NCBI GenBank assembly: GCA_018873245.2
Contig: JAEMBT020000008.1
Coordinates: forward strand, 2,218,001 to 2,282,000
Length of the DNA: 64,000 nucleotides
From: Archegozetes longisetosus
Taxonomy: Eukaryota > Arthropoda > Arachnida > Sarcoptiformes > Trhypochthoniidae
Reading direction: 5' to 3'
Every line of letters begins with the position of its first letter. The stretch's first letter is position 1. This document shows, in pieces, positions 23,813 through 34,941 of this stretch. The notes under the pieces were generated by a model, which was not told the origin of the DNA, did no database searches, and saw only the letters and a program-made list of their open reading frames with translations. Both the position numbers and the translations under genes were made by a program.

Positions 23813-25474
23813 TTAATTATAATTATCAGTGTTTATATCATTTAAACCCAACTCTTCGTTTTGTTCAAAACTTCTCTCATATCTAACAATATCAACGGCA
23901 TCTTCAATATAACTATTACCGCAAGGATCGTCTAGTATAATAGTATATCCAATAAGATTCGATAGTTTTTCATACAAATTTTTCAGTTTTTCTCTTATCT
24001 CTTCTTTTGTCGAATCACCGTCAATGAAAGGATTAGATTTTTGAAGGTCTTCTTTGATATTTTCTGCGAGACCTTCTATTGTTGTATATCTACCAGAACC
24101 TGATGAGTCAACTTCTATTTGCAGTTCAGGAATGCGGAGATGACAAGTATCTGACTACAAGTAGAATATTTATTAACTTTATTCAAACTCAAATAGATCC
24201 TAACACAAGAGAACCGAAAGACTGCATACCTTCACAACTTCTTTTTTTAAATCATTTTCATCTTTAACTTTAAAACTAATTCTAATGCCTTTATCTTCAA
24301 TTCCAGCACCTGGCTTAACTTCGTTTGTTTTGTGGCCACAAGAGTCACAAATAGTAGCCATTATTATAACTTCTTTGAAATGAGGGATTTCTGGCAGATG
24401 ATCAAAAATTAAGTTAGGTTTGACAAAGATGACTTGTGAGATAACATACGTTGGACTTTCATGTTTGTAAAAGCAGGTGCATTACAATTGGGACAATTGG
24501 TAGCAAATTGAAGCACTTCATCTTTCAATCGATTATCGTTTGATGTGTCCTCTGCTTCATAAATGCCAAGAAGTTTGTCTTCTTCAATACTTCTTATAAA
24601 ATAAGTGCATTCCATCGATGGATCTTTTTCTGGAGCACAAAGGTTTTCAACAAAACTGTTGCCACTAATATCGTTGATGATCTAATTATGGATTATTTAG
24701 CAATTAATATTTTGTCTCTTTTAATACATATAAATATATGGATGTCTTCTTGTTTTTCAACTGAGTTTCATTAGTTTCATTGATTAAAATTAGATCTAAA
24801 ACTAACTTTTCTGATGACTTCAAATTGAATAGAGTAAATACTTACAAAAGTAAAACTTTTATTTCCTTCTTTCAATTCATTGAGTTTCAATAAAAATTGG
24901 CAAATCTTTTGCTTTGACTCTGGATCTTCACTCTATGATCGAACAAATGGACAATAATTAGAGAATCATTCTCAGAAATATGAAACAGAATTACATCAAT
25001 CATTTTAATAGTTTCCTGCAATCCATCGATAGCTCTGTTAAAGATGCCCTCAATAGTAGTGATAAGACCAGTTTGTTTTTTAACTTCAAACTCAATTTCT
25101 GGTACTTCAATCTCGGCCCACTCCGTTTTGACCACTTGTCTCAACAAATCCTTTCAACAAAGACAACAATTACTTAAATAAACTCGAATAAACCTCAATA
25201 GTCTGGAAACAATTACTTTATTTGAATTGCATTTAACGACATAACGAACGCCTCTGTCTTCGATTCTTTGGGCAGGTTTTAGTTCATTGTTTTTGTATCC
25301 GCAATGATCGCATTCAAATGACATAATGACTACTTGTCTAAAGAATGGGATTTGCGTCAATAACATACGAGTCACACCATTATCACCACAATTAAGACAT
25401 AAGCTTTCGATTTCGGTCATATCTTCATTGTTCTCACAATAATCTGTCAATTCATTGAATACTTGTTCGCTCAT
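23813..25474 (-). CDS. ZPR1: Zinc finger protein ZPR1
   Basis: Six exons (25217-25474, 24995-25150, 24846-24932, 24450-24681, 24230-24390, 23813-24154) close in phase to 411 residues (human 459). The protein shows the family's duplicated architecture: first C4 zinc finger CLNCGDNGVTRMLL with CDHCG, then an alpha-beta domain ending in NDISGNSFVENLCAP; second finger CPNCNAPAFTNMKV with CDSCG, then LDDPCGNSYIEDA. The C-terminus RSFEQNEELGLNDI is typical. ZPR1 is an essential protein that binds eEF1A and moves between cytoplasm and nucleus on growth-factor signalling. The 62-nt intron between exons 2 and 3 is required: reading through it destroys the homology. The gene is intact. Confidence 0.95.
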
Positions 25475-26025
25475 TTTTATTGTGATTAAGTTATAATTAT
25501 TTCTATTAATATATGAAAACTTATTAAATGTATTTAATTCACACTTAAAAATAAATATTATTGAAATTACACTTTAGTTAACCAGATGATTCAACAAATA
25601 TTTTATAACAGTTAGAAAAACATGTTAACTGTTTAGTTTAAATCACATATAATTGTGCCTTACATTGAACTGAGAGTTAAGCTGTTTTTTGAAAATATTA
25701 GTTTCTCATTGAATCACATGTTAAGCGCATGTAATATTTATTAACACAACAAATAGTACAAAAAAGACGTCAACAGAGATTCAACAGTTGATTCCCTAAA
25801 TTATCGGAATCAATGCTGAGAAGAATAAAAGGATATATTTGAAAGCGAACGTTATATATAACAAAGCTTATGGTAAAGAATATAATGAGTGCTAATTAAA
25901 TGAATGACAAAAACAGAGACAAAAGAGTTTGTCTTCAATTAATTAGTTCTCATAAATTCAATCTAAAGACAAAATTAGTAGAAAAAATTGATTAAAATAC
26001 TCAAAAATTTCGAAGAAGTGAACAA
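25475..26025. other. Divergent intergenic between ZPR1 and the 26-kb gene
   Basis: Shared upstream region of two divergent genes. No clear TATA or other element stands out in the AT-rich background. Confidence 0.4.
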
Positions 26026-27162
26026 ATGGTTGCACCGAATAAAAGATTAAGCGAACCAACGATTGAAGTCTTCCCTAATGAAAACGAACGACAACTGAAT
26101 GACTCAAGAAGCGATCACTCGATCGATGATTTGCCAGAAATAAATTTAGATATTGATCAACAATTCGGAACTTTTAATTGGATTAAAGACGAAGACTTGA
26201 CCTCAAATCCAGGTATGTTTGAGTTACACAAATATGTGAGAGAGTGGTGTCGTGTCAGTGACGAAGATCTGCAGCTATGGGTCGGAACTAACAAACGATT
26301 GAGTTTCGGACCAATAGATCACTGGACACAAAGAAGATCTGTGACCGCAGATCTCATACTAATGGCTAATGGATTAAAGCCAGTTAGAGGAGAGCCAAAT
26401 AAGTTTACAGTCAATCAAATCAATCAAAACGATCTATCGATTGACGGAAACGAAGTTGAGATACAGTTCACTAATCGTAACGGTTTTTCTGGTCAGTTTC
26501 CAATCTCTAATGACTGCAAAATCATAGCCACGAGTAAAGGTTCGCAACTTTTTATACTGACTCTGCCTTACGTTGAGACCGAAGAAGTCATTGGAATCCG
26601 ACCTAACGATGGATTTGTTTTAATACATTCCAATTTATCGGTTTTTAATACACCGAAACCTGTGAGCGAAAGTCAATCAAATTGTGATACGAGTGATAAC
26701 AATAACAGTGAACTCAAACCTTATTACAACTATTCAGAAAGTGGTCAACTGTTTATTCTTGGAGAAGGTGGACATCTGTTACTGATTGATAAGAGAAAGT
26801 CCAATACTTTTGAAATGGAGTGCATTTTATTGGTTGGAATGGGAGGACTTGACTTTTATTCGTTGAATGATTCAAAATCATTTCCTCGAAGCACTGGTGG
26901 AAGCAGTGGTTCCAGTGCCCGACCAAAACCACGCAACACTTCTAAAGACAGCATCAACAGTTCTAAAGCTTTGCTCGATAGCTCCATCAGTTCATCTTCT
27001 TCTGAATCTACAAATACTGGACGACAAGTGAATAGTTTTGAAAGTGTACAAAGATTTGCTGAAACTAAGAGTAAGAGACAAATGCTTCCATTCGAAGGTC
27101 AGACGAAGAAACAGAAATGCAGTTTTGGCCCATATATCGAATGTCTCATTAAAGATAATTAA
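26026..27162 (+). CDS. Hypothetical single-exon protein, 378 residues
   Basis: I do not recognise this protein. The frame is open without introns from ATG 26026 to a TAA. Residues 1-50 are acidic and polar. A folded-looking part (about 48-290) contains Trp-rich WIKDEDL, REWCRVSDEDLQLWVG and FGPIDHWTQRR, and two hydrophobic beta-like strands near GSQLFILTL and GQLFILGEGGHLLLI. The C-terminal third is Ser/Asn-rich with clusters of basic residues (KSKRQ, KKQK), which could serve nuclear import. No signal peptide or membrane helix is seen. Length, composition and a clean ATG-to-stop frame support a real gene, perhaps restricted to mites. Function is unknown. Confidence 0.7.
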   Translation: MVAPNKRLSEPTIEVFPNENERQLNDSRSDHSIDDLPEINLDIDQQFGTFNWIKDEDLTSNPGMFELHKYVREWCRVSDEDLQLWVGTNKRLSFGPIDHWTQRRSVTADLILMANGLKPVRGEPNKFTVNQINQNDLSIDGNEVEIQFTNRNGFSGQFPISNDCKIIATSKGSQLFILTLPYVETEEVIGIRPNDGFVLIHSNLSVFNTPKPVSESQSNCDTSDNNNSELKPYYNYSESGQLFILGEGGHLLLIDKRKSNTFEMECILLVGMGGLDFYSLNDSKSFPRSTGGSSGSSARPKPRNTSKDSINSSKALLDSSISSSSSESTNTGRQVNSFESVQRFAETKSKRQMLPFEGQTKKQKCSFGPYIECLIKDN

Positions 27163-28262
27163 CGTTTTTATATATTAGAAGCTTTGGTTAAAGCTTTTTA
27201 TGTAAATTTTTTATTCTGTGATTCTCAACTATTTCAGTTAAATATGAATAATTGTTTGACCATATGTTCAAGCGTTTTATGTGAAATGATTTTGTACTTC
27301 TTCATTCATTGGTATTTATATTGAACTCATTATTATTTTCTATATTTCATAAGACTTCAAACTTGAGTATTAATAAAATATTACTATGTTTTTCAACCTT
27401 TTTGCAAGTTCTATAGAATATAGGTTTTAATTCAATAATTATAACTTTCAAATAATATTTAATAGTTCATCATATCATCAACTCATAGTAGAAATACCAT
27501 TAATGAGAAAAAATGAAACAAATTATGAGATCAAATGAATCAACTAAGAAGATAAATTACCTCAACTTATCAAACGAAGGACGGAATTAGAAATTATTTC
27601 AATTAAAACTATAGAAAAAACATTTTTGATACTGTTTAATTGTATTTGCACGTATTATACAAACGATAAGACTATTCTTTTAATTAAAAAAGTTGTGTTT
27701 CTAGAATTTCAAATGATGCTGTTTTTCCAAATCGACTCAAAATAAATTATCTTGTCAAAGTCTAATTCTCTTCATTGACATATCTATCTGAGCAGGTGAT
27801 GGCGATTTATATATATAACATTCGTAACTATCATACAATTGCACGCAATCCAAAATTTGATATTGATTTTATAAAGAGTAGTACTATTGTGTTTCTTACT
27901 CGCCATCATTTTTAAAACATCAAGTAAATGGTCACAACTTCTTTTACAAAGCTAATAGTGAAGATACAATAGTCATAAACGCATACTAGCTTCAATTATT
28001 TGATTGCTTACTTTCATTTATAAAATGAATTATAGGCATTATAGTGAATATAATCTATTTTAATCGACTAATTTGTTTCAATATGAAAATTGTATCACAA
28101 ACGAAGAAAAAGCCTTTTAATTAAAAATTTTATTACTTTTTAATACACATAAGAAATTAAATATTATTTTTTTTCAATACAAAAATCTTCAGAACACTTA
28201 AATATATGATTGAGAGACTGAAAAAAGCACAATTAAAGATAAATCTAAACTAAACTATAAAA
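27163..28262. other. Convergent intergenic, 1.1 kb
   Basis: Between two convergent genes. An AATAAA at 27372-27377 could be the poly(A) signal of the plus-strand gene. Nothing else seen. Confidence 0.4.
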
Positions 28263-29432
28263 TCAGAATTCGTCATCCTCTGGAACATCAAGATATACAT
28301 CATATCCATCACGAGTGCAGGAGCCCTCTTGAGTAAAGATATACTTATGAAAAGTTCCGTCTACACAAATAGCATAAACCGACGAATTAGGACCGAAGGC
28401 ACAAATGCAGGCGCATTCGGCAGCAATCGTAAACTTAGCCAAAGCCCACTGAGACTCAACATATTGACCAACGAAACCAATAGACGAAAAAGTTGATCTC
28501 CTATTCAGATGAGTGTTTTTCAGTGCAAATATATGAACAGTTCCCTTGTCGCTCGACACCACCAGGAAGTCAGAGTCGTGCGAGAATGCAATGCAATAAA
28601 GAGTCGCTGGATCTGCTCCGCGACGAAGTTCTACCAATTGTGAGCGTTTTGTCGTGTCAAAAACTCGAATCAGTGTTCCTTTTGTTGAGGCGGTGGCCAC
28701 CATTGTTCCTGATTTATTGATTGCCAGACAAGCGATTTCTGTTTGATGTGCGCTTATGTTGACTGGCGACGAAGACATTCCAGGCTCAGTGCTGCTCAAG
28801 TCTAGTAACTGAATAGTTCCACACCGATGTCCCGGAAACACAAGCAGTTGTCGTTCTGAACTCGTATAAGGCGTCACATCACATAAACCCAACGGATTAT
28901 CTCTGGTGTCGATGGAAAATAATTTCTCTGGTTTCTGCGGAAACGAAAAACAATGAATTCGCTGTCGTTCAACAATAAATAGGCGATCTCTCCTTGTCTT
29001 CACGGATAAGACAGTGGATGAAAAGGTAAATTCGAGCACGAATTTCTTTTTGGCGTCGTCCCAAATAAGAACTGTATTGTCGGCAAACTTTGGTTTTGAT
29101 CCACCGGCCACTAAAGCTATTAAATTAGTTCGATGTAAGAGTTCGCAAACAGCTATAGAGCCGACATCTGCAGAGTCCAGATTAGCCTTCACCATAAGTG
29201 GCTCTATATTGAACAATCGAACTCCTGATTCCATACTTGCTGCAAACAAATTGTGTTCTTCATTTATAGATAAACTTATTATGTCTTTACGTAAATTCAT
29301 GCTTGCTATGGTCTCGTTTGACTTCTTATTTATTGGTTTGTTACTTGTTTCGCATCGATTTGTTTGCCTATCATTGAAACAATTCTCTTTGTTCACTAGA
29401 GAAACAGACCCAAACTCAGAGTGTGATGACAT
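28263..29432 (-). CDS. WDR45: WD repeat protein WDR45 / WIPI4, autophagy PROPPIN
   Basis: Intronless 389-residue frame from the ATG at 29430-29432. From about residue 45 it follows human WDR45 closely: [19 protein letters not shown]-like loop, [54 protein letters not shown], the phosphoinositide-binding LRRG motif within [27 protein letters not shown], and the C-terminal [22 protein letters not shown]. PROPPINs are seven-bladed propellers that bind PI3P on forming autophagosomes. About 45 residues at the N-terminus are extra relative to human and polar. An internal ATG before [10 protein letters not shown] would remove them, so the true start is uncertain. Confidence 0.94.
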   Translation of the reverse strand: MSSHSEFGSVSLVNKENCFNDRQTNRCETSNKPINKKSNETIASMNLRKDIISLSINEEHNLFAASMESGVRLFNIEPLMVKANLDSADVGSIAVCELLHRTNLIALVAGGSKPKFADNTVLIWDDAKKKFVLEFTFSSTVLSVKTRRDRLFIVERQRIHCFSFPQKPEKLFSIDTRDNPLGLCDVTPYTSSERQLLVFPGHRCGTIQLLDLSSTEPGMSSSPVNISAHQTEIACLAINKSGTMVATASTKGTLIRVFDTTKRSQLVELRRGADPATLYCIAFSHDSDFLVVSSDKGTVHIFALKNTHLNRRSTFSSIGFVGQYVESQWALAKFTIAAECACICAFGPNSSVYAICVDGTFHKYIFTQEGSCTRDGYDVYLDVPEDDEF

Positions 29433-29985
29433 TAACACTGATTATACTTAAATAGCAATGAACAAAATTTTCCTAATCATAGAGATATGTAATGATTACG
29501 TTTATGCAACTCAAGGACACAAAAGGTAGAAATAAAACACTTGTATGTCGTATGTGCACACTATGTCGATATTAGTATTAGCAATATCTTTACTCCCAAC
29601 AACAGTTTTGTTAAGAAAATCCCTATAAGAAATGTGTTCACTTTATAAAAGTTCAATTTTCGTTAGAAATTTATGAAAACGTCTGGTTTTCACCTTATTT
29701 TATATAGTTTCAAATCACTACAATATTGGTGTTAAGCAACTAGTATTTGGCATCACTTCCTCTTTGATCTCATGACTTTTAAAAGTTTGAGCACAGAAAT
29801 AGTTGAAAACAAAAATAAAATACACACTAGAGATAATCAGAAGGTATAAATCAGATAAGAACCAGTACTTATTATCCCATAAATGGCACAAAAACAAAAC
29901 AAAATATTAGGGGAAAAAACGTAAATATTTATTGAAAGGTTTCAGTTATGAAAGCGTTATTGAAACGATAGAAGCAGAGGTAAAT
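29433..29985. other. Intergenic between WDR45 and SRP9
   Basis: AT-rich; no gene or element recognised. Confidence 0.45.
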
Positions 29986-30222
29986 CTACTTTTCTTTGCT
30001 GGCCATATGTCTCATGAGTTGAGAACTGAGTTTTTCGACTTTCTTGATATCTTGCGAGTGCTCTGTTTTGTACATAAGACAAACAGTATTGTCGGTACAC
30101 TTGAGGACCAGTTTGCCATCAAAATGACGATATTTCATAACAAATCGACACTTGGAGGGGTCCGACAAATATAACAATTCTGCTGCTTTCGCAAACTCTT
30201 CCCACGATGACAAATATGGCAT
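29986..30222 (-). CDS. SRP9: Signal recognition particle 9-kDa protein
   Basis: Single exon, 78 residues, starting at the ATG 30220-30222 (an upstream GTG in frame is ignored). It follows SRP9 along its length: [58 protein letters not shown] and [16 protein letters not shown]9 forms a heterodimer with SRP14 that binds the Alu domain of 7SL RNA and delays elongation during co-translational targeting to the endoplasmic reticulum. It ends shortly after the conserved core, so it lacks the short C-terminal extension of vertebrates. The gene is intact. Confidence 0.95.
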   Translation of the reverse strand: MPYLSSWEEFAKAAELLYLSDPSKCRFVMKYRHFDGKLVLKCTDNTVCLMYKTEHSQDIKKVEKLSSQLMRHMASKEK

Positions 30223-30973
30223 TATTTGTGAATTAATGATCACTTATTATTTTGTTTTTATTTATACTTATTTTCTTTACTCTATCTATGGAATGCAATA
30301 CTGTTTGCGATCAAAACCCTTTTGGCCTGCATTGCCTTCAGTTGTGTTGTCGATGGCTTTTACCAAATCATGTGATTCTCAATATTGTGTTGTTTTTCTG
30401 TGCCGTACATATATTACGCACTAAATTCTCTATAATTATTTCTCACTTTGTCCTAATTTCCTTTGGATTGTCCTGAAGTTTATGTTATTCAATATTTTTA
30501 GATAAGTTTTGTTTTGAAAACACTAAAATGTTTGTGAGAACGATATTTTACCCAATATATGGCATGATATGACGTAAATAAAGCCTTTCTCTTGTACTTA
30601 CATAGATGGGTGAGATGACGAGCCTTAAGAAAAAAGCCAACTAAGTTAACATTTAACACATACAATTCAATTGGGATTGCTTCTATTTTCTTAAATTACA
30701 AATCATTAAAATTTCAAACAATTGACATCTGGTCAGCCTTAGATCGACTAAATGATATAATCAAATTTAATAAATAAGACTATAGAAAATTGGCATTTTT
30801 TCAAAATAACAAAAAAGAAAGCAAACACTTTTATTATGATCTTTTATAGGTTGCAACTTCAACTTCGACTCAATCCTACAATCTCTGTAAACCTCTGTTG
30901 TAGTGTTTCGTAATAGTTTGAAACTCTATTGAAGATTGTTCTCATGTCATATATTAAGTTCAATAAATCATTA
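30223..30973. other. Intergenic between SRP9 and CDK5RAP1
   Basis: Contains short dispersed repeat copy B (30577-30665). The plus-strand frames of 74-90 codons here have no coding character that I can support. Confidence 0.45.
30577..30665. repeat. Short dispersed repeat, copy B
   Basis: Partner of 23522-23610 and in the same orientation. Both lie just 3' of conserved genes' intergenic flanks and contain the near-identical core gatgacgagcctt. Confidence 0.55.
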
Positions 30974-32913
30974 TCAAGTTCTTCCGTAATAATCGCTAAG
31001 AGTTGTGCGATAAACGGGTTTTGCTTTTAATGTAATAGCAGAACAATCTTCGATTTGGACAGCAACATAATCTCCTGGAGATATAAATTTCAAATCATTG
31101 CTATGTTTATTGAGTGGAAGTAGAGCTTTAGACACGATCACTTTAAGATTAGCCTCATTTCTACCAAATAATTCATCTTTCGATCTTTTACTCTGGCCTT
31201 CGATTAGAATGAGTTGTTCCTTTCCTATTAATGACTTATTAATATCCAGAGCAATGCCTCGATATAATAGACTGGCTTCTTCGAGTCTCGCTATTTTGAT
31301 CTGATTAGGCACGTCGTCTGATAGTTTATAGTAAGCGTGAGTTCTTTCACGCATACTATACGCAAAAACAAAAGCTGAGTTATATCTAACTCTCTTCAAC
31401 AAATCAATAGTCTGTTCATGTTCTTCAGGTGTTTCACCACAAAAACCACAAATAAAATCACTGCTAAGTGCACAGTCAGGTATGACTTGACGAATGCGGT
31501 CGACTAAATTAAAATAGGCTTCTCGCGTATATCCGCGTCTCATCCTCTCCAAAACTTGATTACTACCACTCTGCGCTGGCAAATGAATACACTTTGCAAT
31601 ATTGGGATATGATTTAATCACATTAAGCACTTGATCGGGAAAGTCTTTAGGGTGAGGTGAGGTAAATCTGATTCTCATTTCTGGATCTACTTTTGCCACT
31701 TCTTCGAGGAGTATATCAAACGTCAAACCACCACTTTTTGGTTTATAAACAGTTTTAAAACCGGGCACTAAAGAGATACTAGACTTGCTCTCTTGACTCA
31801 AGTCTCGATAACTATTAACATTCTGTCCAAGAAGTGTAACTTCTTTGATACCTAACGTAGAAAGTTGCTTGACTTCATCAACAATTGACTCAATAGATCG
31901 TGATCTTTCCCTGCCTCGAGTGAAGGGCACAATACAGTAGGAGCACATATTGTCACAGCCTCTCATGATGGAGACAAATGCACTCGTTGCTGATGTAGTC
32001 GTTGTTGGCATTATATCAGAATAGGTTTCGTCTAAAGATAGCAAAACATTAACTGCACTTTGACCGGTTATTTGATTGATGGCTAGCAGTTTAGGCAAAT
32101 CTCGATAACTATCAGGACCTGCTATTATGTCAACCGATTTGTTTTTCTCTAGGAGTTTAGTCTTAAGCCTCTCAGCCATACAGCCCAATAAACCAAATTT
32201 TTTTATCTTTCCTCTACTTTTAAGACTTGACAATTCTTTCAATTTGTCCCATATCTTCAGTTCTGCGTTCTCTCTGATGGCGCATGTCATCAAAAACACT
32301 ATTTCGGCCTTTAATTAAACGATTTATATTAAGTTTTATTAGTATTTAATATTGTTTCAAAGTTAATAAAGTTTGAAACTCATATTTACATCATTTATAT
32401 TATCGACAATATCATAACCAGAATCTTGAAGAACAGTTGATGTGATTTGAGTGTCGTTTACATTCATCTGACAGCCGTATGTGCGGATATGAACTAAATA
32501 TTAATTGAAAATCAAGTTAACATATATTTTCAATCATTGACTAAAACATTAAATCTCGAGACTTCAAAATTGGATAACTTTGAAAATCATTGAATTTCTG
32601 CGAGATAACTAAAAAAAATCTTCACTTATGTCCTAGAATGTTGAATATCTTTGAACAAACCTTTTCTTCCGTTTCCATTCAAGTCTTTTTGATCAATATA
32701 AGGAGTATTTGTGTCTCTTTTCGCGACAAACGGCTCTTTAATTGAATCCAGTTGTGAAGACATAATAAATTGATCCAATTGTGGACCGTTTCTGATCGCA
32801 TCACGAAATTTGTCGACATTTTTATTAGTTGAAGAACTTAATGAACATAAGCATTGGTTGAAACAGAAATTTTTAGCAATCAATTGATTGCAGATACGAC
32901 TGAATTTAAACAT
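30974..32913 (-). CDS. CDK5RAP1: CDK5RAP1, mitochondrial tRNA methylthiotransferase
   Basis: Three exons (32661-32913, 32390-32493, 30974-32308) give 563 residues. The first donor lies at 32659-32660 (GTTTGT), because it joins GNGRK to VHIRTYGCQMNVNDT as in the family; reading on meets a stop. CDK5RAP1 is a radical-SAM enzyme that adds a methylthio group to i6A37 of mitochondrial tRNAs. Visible are the three cysteines of the N-terminal cluster (YGCQMN C92, TCAIRE C128, LGCMAE C162), the radical-SAM CxxxCxxC (C237, C241, C244 in GCDNMCSYC) and a C-terminal TRAM-like domain. The basic, Ser/Phe-rich N-terminus from ATG 32911-32913 is consistent with mitochondrial import. The gene is intact. Confidence 0.95.
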
Positions 32914-33202
32914 TGTCAAAGTAAACTAAATTTCAAATCAATGTTTACTTTTGCTGCACATGTTTTTAAGTAACGCGTCTCTACTGGAAACTCTGAGCGC
33001 TTTTTACGAAAATTGATTTCTTTGCAAAGGTTTTATTCGTTCGAAATAATTTACTATTGTTTGAAACAAACTTTATCTGATCAATGACTGGTTTATTGTT
33101 GTCAAAATAACATTTTAATGATTATTCTTCCGCATAAAAACAGAAAATTTCAAAATAGTAATGAATTTTCTAGAATGAAATGATTTTAGAAACAATTTTT
33201 GG

Positions 33203-33828
33203 TTAATCAGATCTCCATTGAATTGGTTCGATAATACAATTACTATCAGTTATTTCCTCTAGAATATGATCAGTAATAGTTGTCATTCCTTCAAACTTGA
33301 AATATCCCCTAAATCGCGACCCTTTAAGCAGTAAAGGCAACCAAAGTACGTCATCTGGCCACATCTCAGAATAAGGGATCTCATCAAATGAATACCATTT
33401 CGGTCTCATTTCTGTACATATTAAATCTCAATAAATCATTGATCCAGTTTTGTTTGAATAGATTTACCTTCAGACTCACGAACTTGTCCAGAAAACTGTT
33501 TAGTCTGAAAGACATGAACTTCTAATATAACAGGATCGCCAATGAATTGAAAGCTTAAAACTCCAACTTTATCTAAATTGTGACTTATCAAGTTGCACTC
33601 TTCTTTCAATTCTCTAGAATTATCCATAAGTTCAACTTAAAACTGATTCAAATATGAGATAATCATGTTATACCTGATGGCTGCTTGTTCGATACTTTCT
33701 CCAGGTTCTACTTTACCCCCAAATCCATTCCACCTTCCAGAACCAAATCCACGTTTTTTAAGTCCCAATAGAATATTTGTTTGATTGGTGACCATAACTA
33801 AAGTCGTGATCTTTTTACTTTTGTCCAT
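33203..33828 (-). CDS. NUDT1: NUDT1/MTH1-type oxidised purine nucleotide hydrolase
   Basis: Three exons (33674-33828, 33468-33613, 33203-33411) give 169 residues; human MTH1 has 156. Family blocks are [55 protein letters not shown] and GYFKFEG. The Nudix box runs from G38 to L60 and is split by intron 1 inside the codon for R52 (RELKEE). The box departs from consensus at one place: Asn59 where the family usually has Gly. MTH1 hydrolyses 8-oxo-dGTP and related oxidised nucleotides, keeping the nucleotide pool clean. The ATG at 33826-33828 is preferred over an upstream in-frame TTG. It lies 289 bp from the CDK5RAP1 start on the same strand. Confidence 0.95.
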
Positions 33829-34941
33829 ATTTGCTACTCTGAATCGATCTGAAATGATGTACAAAATATTGGTACTTCTGGTGTCAAAATTGCAGCAAAA
33901 ATTTTTCAAACAGTTCTAGCAATAGTTATTAAAGACAGAGCCGTAGCCAGTTTGGTCTGGGAGCTAAAAGTTGGGAAGGAAATTCTCTGATTTTTTGTAG
34001 CAAACGCATACCCAAATTAAAATAAATTTGTTATGAAGCCTTCATTAATGTTTAACAATAAACAATCGATTGATGCGTCAGATTAATGTAGTTTCAAGTT
34101 TTTTATCAGATTTTCCCAGTAGACTTGCAATTGAATTTTTAAGAATTTCTGGGGGGCTATAGTCCCTTAGCCCTCACTGGCTACGAACGTGATTAAAGAT
34201 TGAACGATAGGCTGAGTTAGTATTGTTAATGTTTATAAGCTAATAGGTATGATTTAAAAGTTGAAAGTATTAAAACGTCAAATAGTCGTCACTTGATAGT
34301 TGTGTTTGTTTTAAACGTGCGCTTATCTAAAAATTTTTGTAATCAAACAACTGTTAGACCAAACACTTTTGCTTAAGTTATATTTGATAATGCATTGCAT
34401 GCATCAAATGACAGTATTATGGAAATTTTATCTTAAACAAGATTAAATAGTGAAATAGAGCGAAATTACCAGTTGAGTCAAGTTAAACCTAATCGTATTA
34501 GTAATGCATTAACATAGAGTAATACTCATAAAGCATTACATCACTTTCTCACCAAACATACAGTTAAACAAATTTATAAATCTTCTCATCAAACCAAATC
34601 AGAGTATTTAATCAATTAGTTATAAATTAAGTTTTGATGAAATGAACAGATGAGTAAAAAGAAAGTGAATTCAAATTGAGATTTAAATATTGTTTAGAAT
34701 ATTAAACGAATTTGTAAAATAGCGCCACATATTGTGTGCAATAATCGAAAGCATGGAATGATTGACTGGCACAAACTTATTGTACTTTCATCACAATATT
34801 TCACATCTTATTGCATATAATTAAAGTTTGATAAACACAAGTGTTGAGTCAGTCAATAAAATCGCGTGTTGGAGCTACTATAACAGATTTATTTGGTTAT
34901 AAACAAATTGTGAATCAAATTGAAACAAATAATCTTGAATA
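33829..34941. other. Divergent intergenic NUDT1/CysRS with a hAT-type MITE
   Basis: Holds the 256-bp hAT-type element at 33936-34191. The rest is AT-rich upstream sequence of two divergent genes, with nothing else recognised. Confidence 0.5.
33936..34191. mobile_element. Non-autonomous hAT-type element (MITE), 256 bp
   Basis: Bounded by a perfect 8-bp target duplication ATTAAAGA (33928-33935 and 34192-34199). The left end CAGAGCCGTAGCCAG and the complement of the right end CTGGCTACGAACGTG form a 15-bp terminal inverted repeat with 11 matches. The internal GC-richer ends and the 8-bp duplication are hAT hallmarks. No coding capacity. Confidence 0.85.

Noticed and set aside
29014..29451. 145-codon plus-strand frame
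   Set aside because: It is the opposite strand of the WDR45 coding region; the minus frame has strong family similarity.
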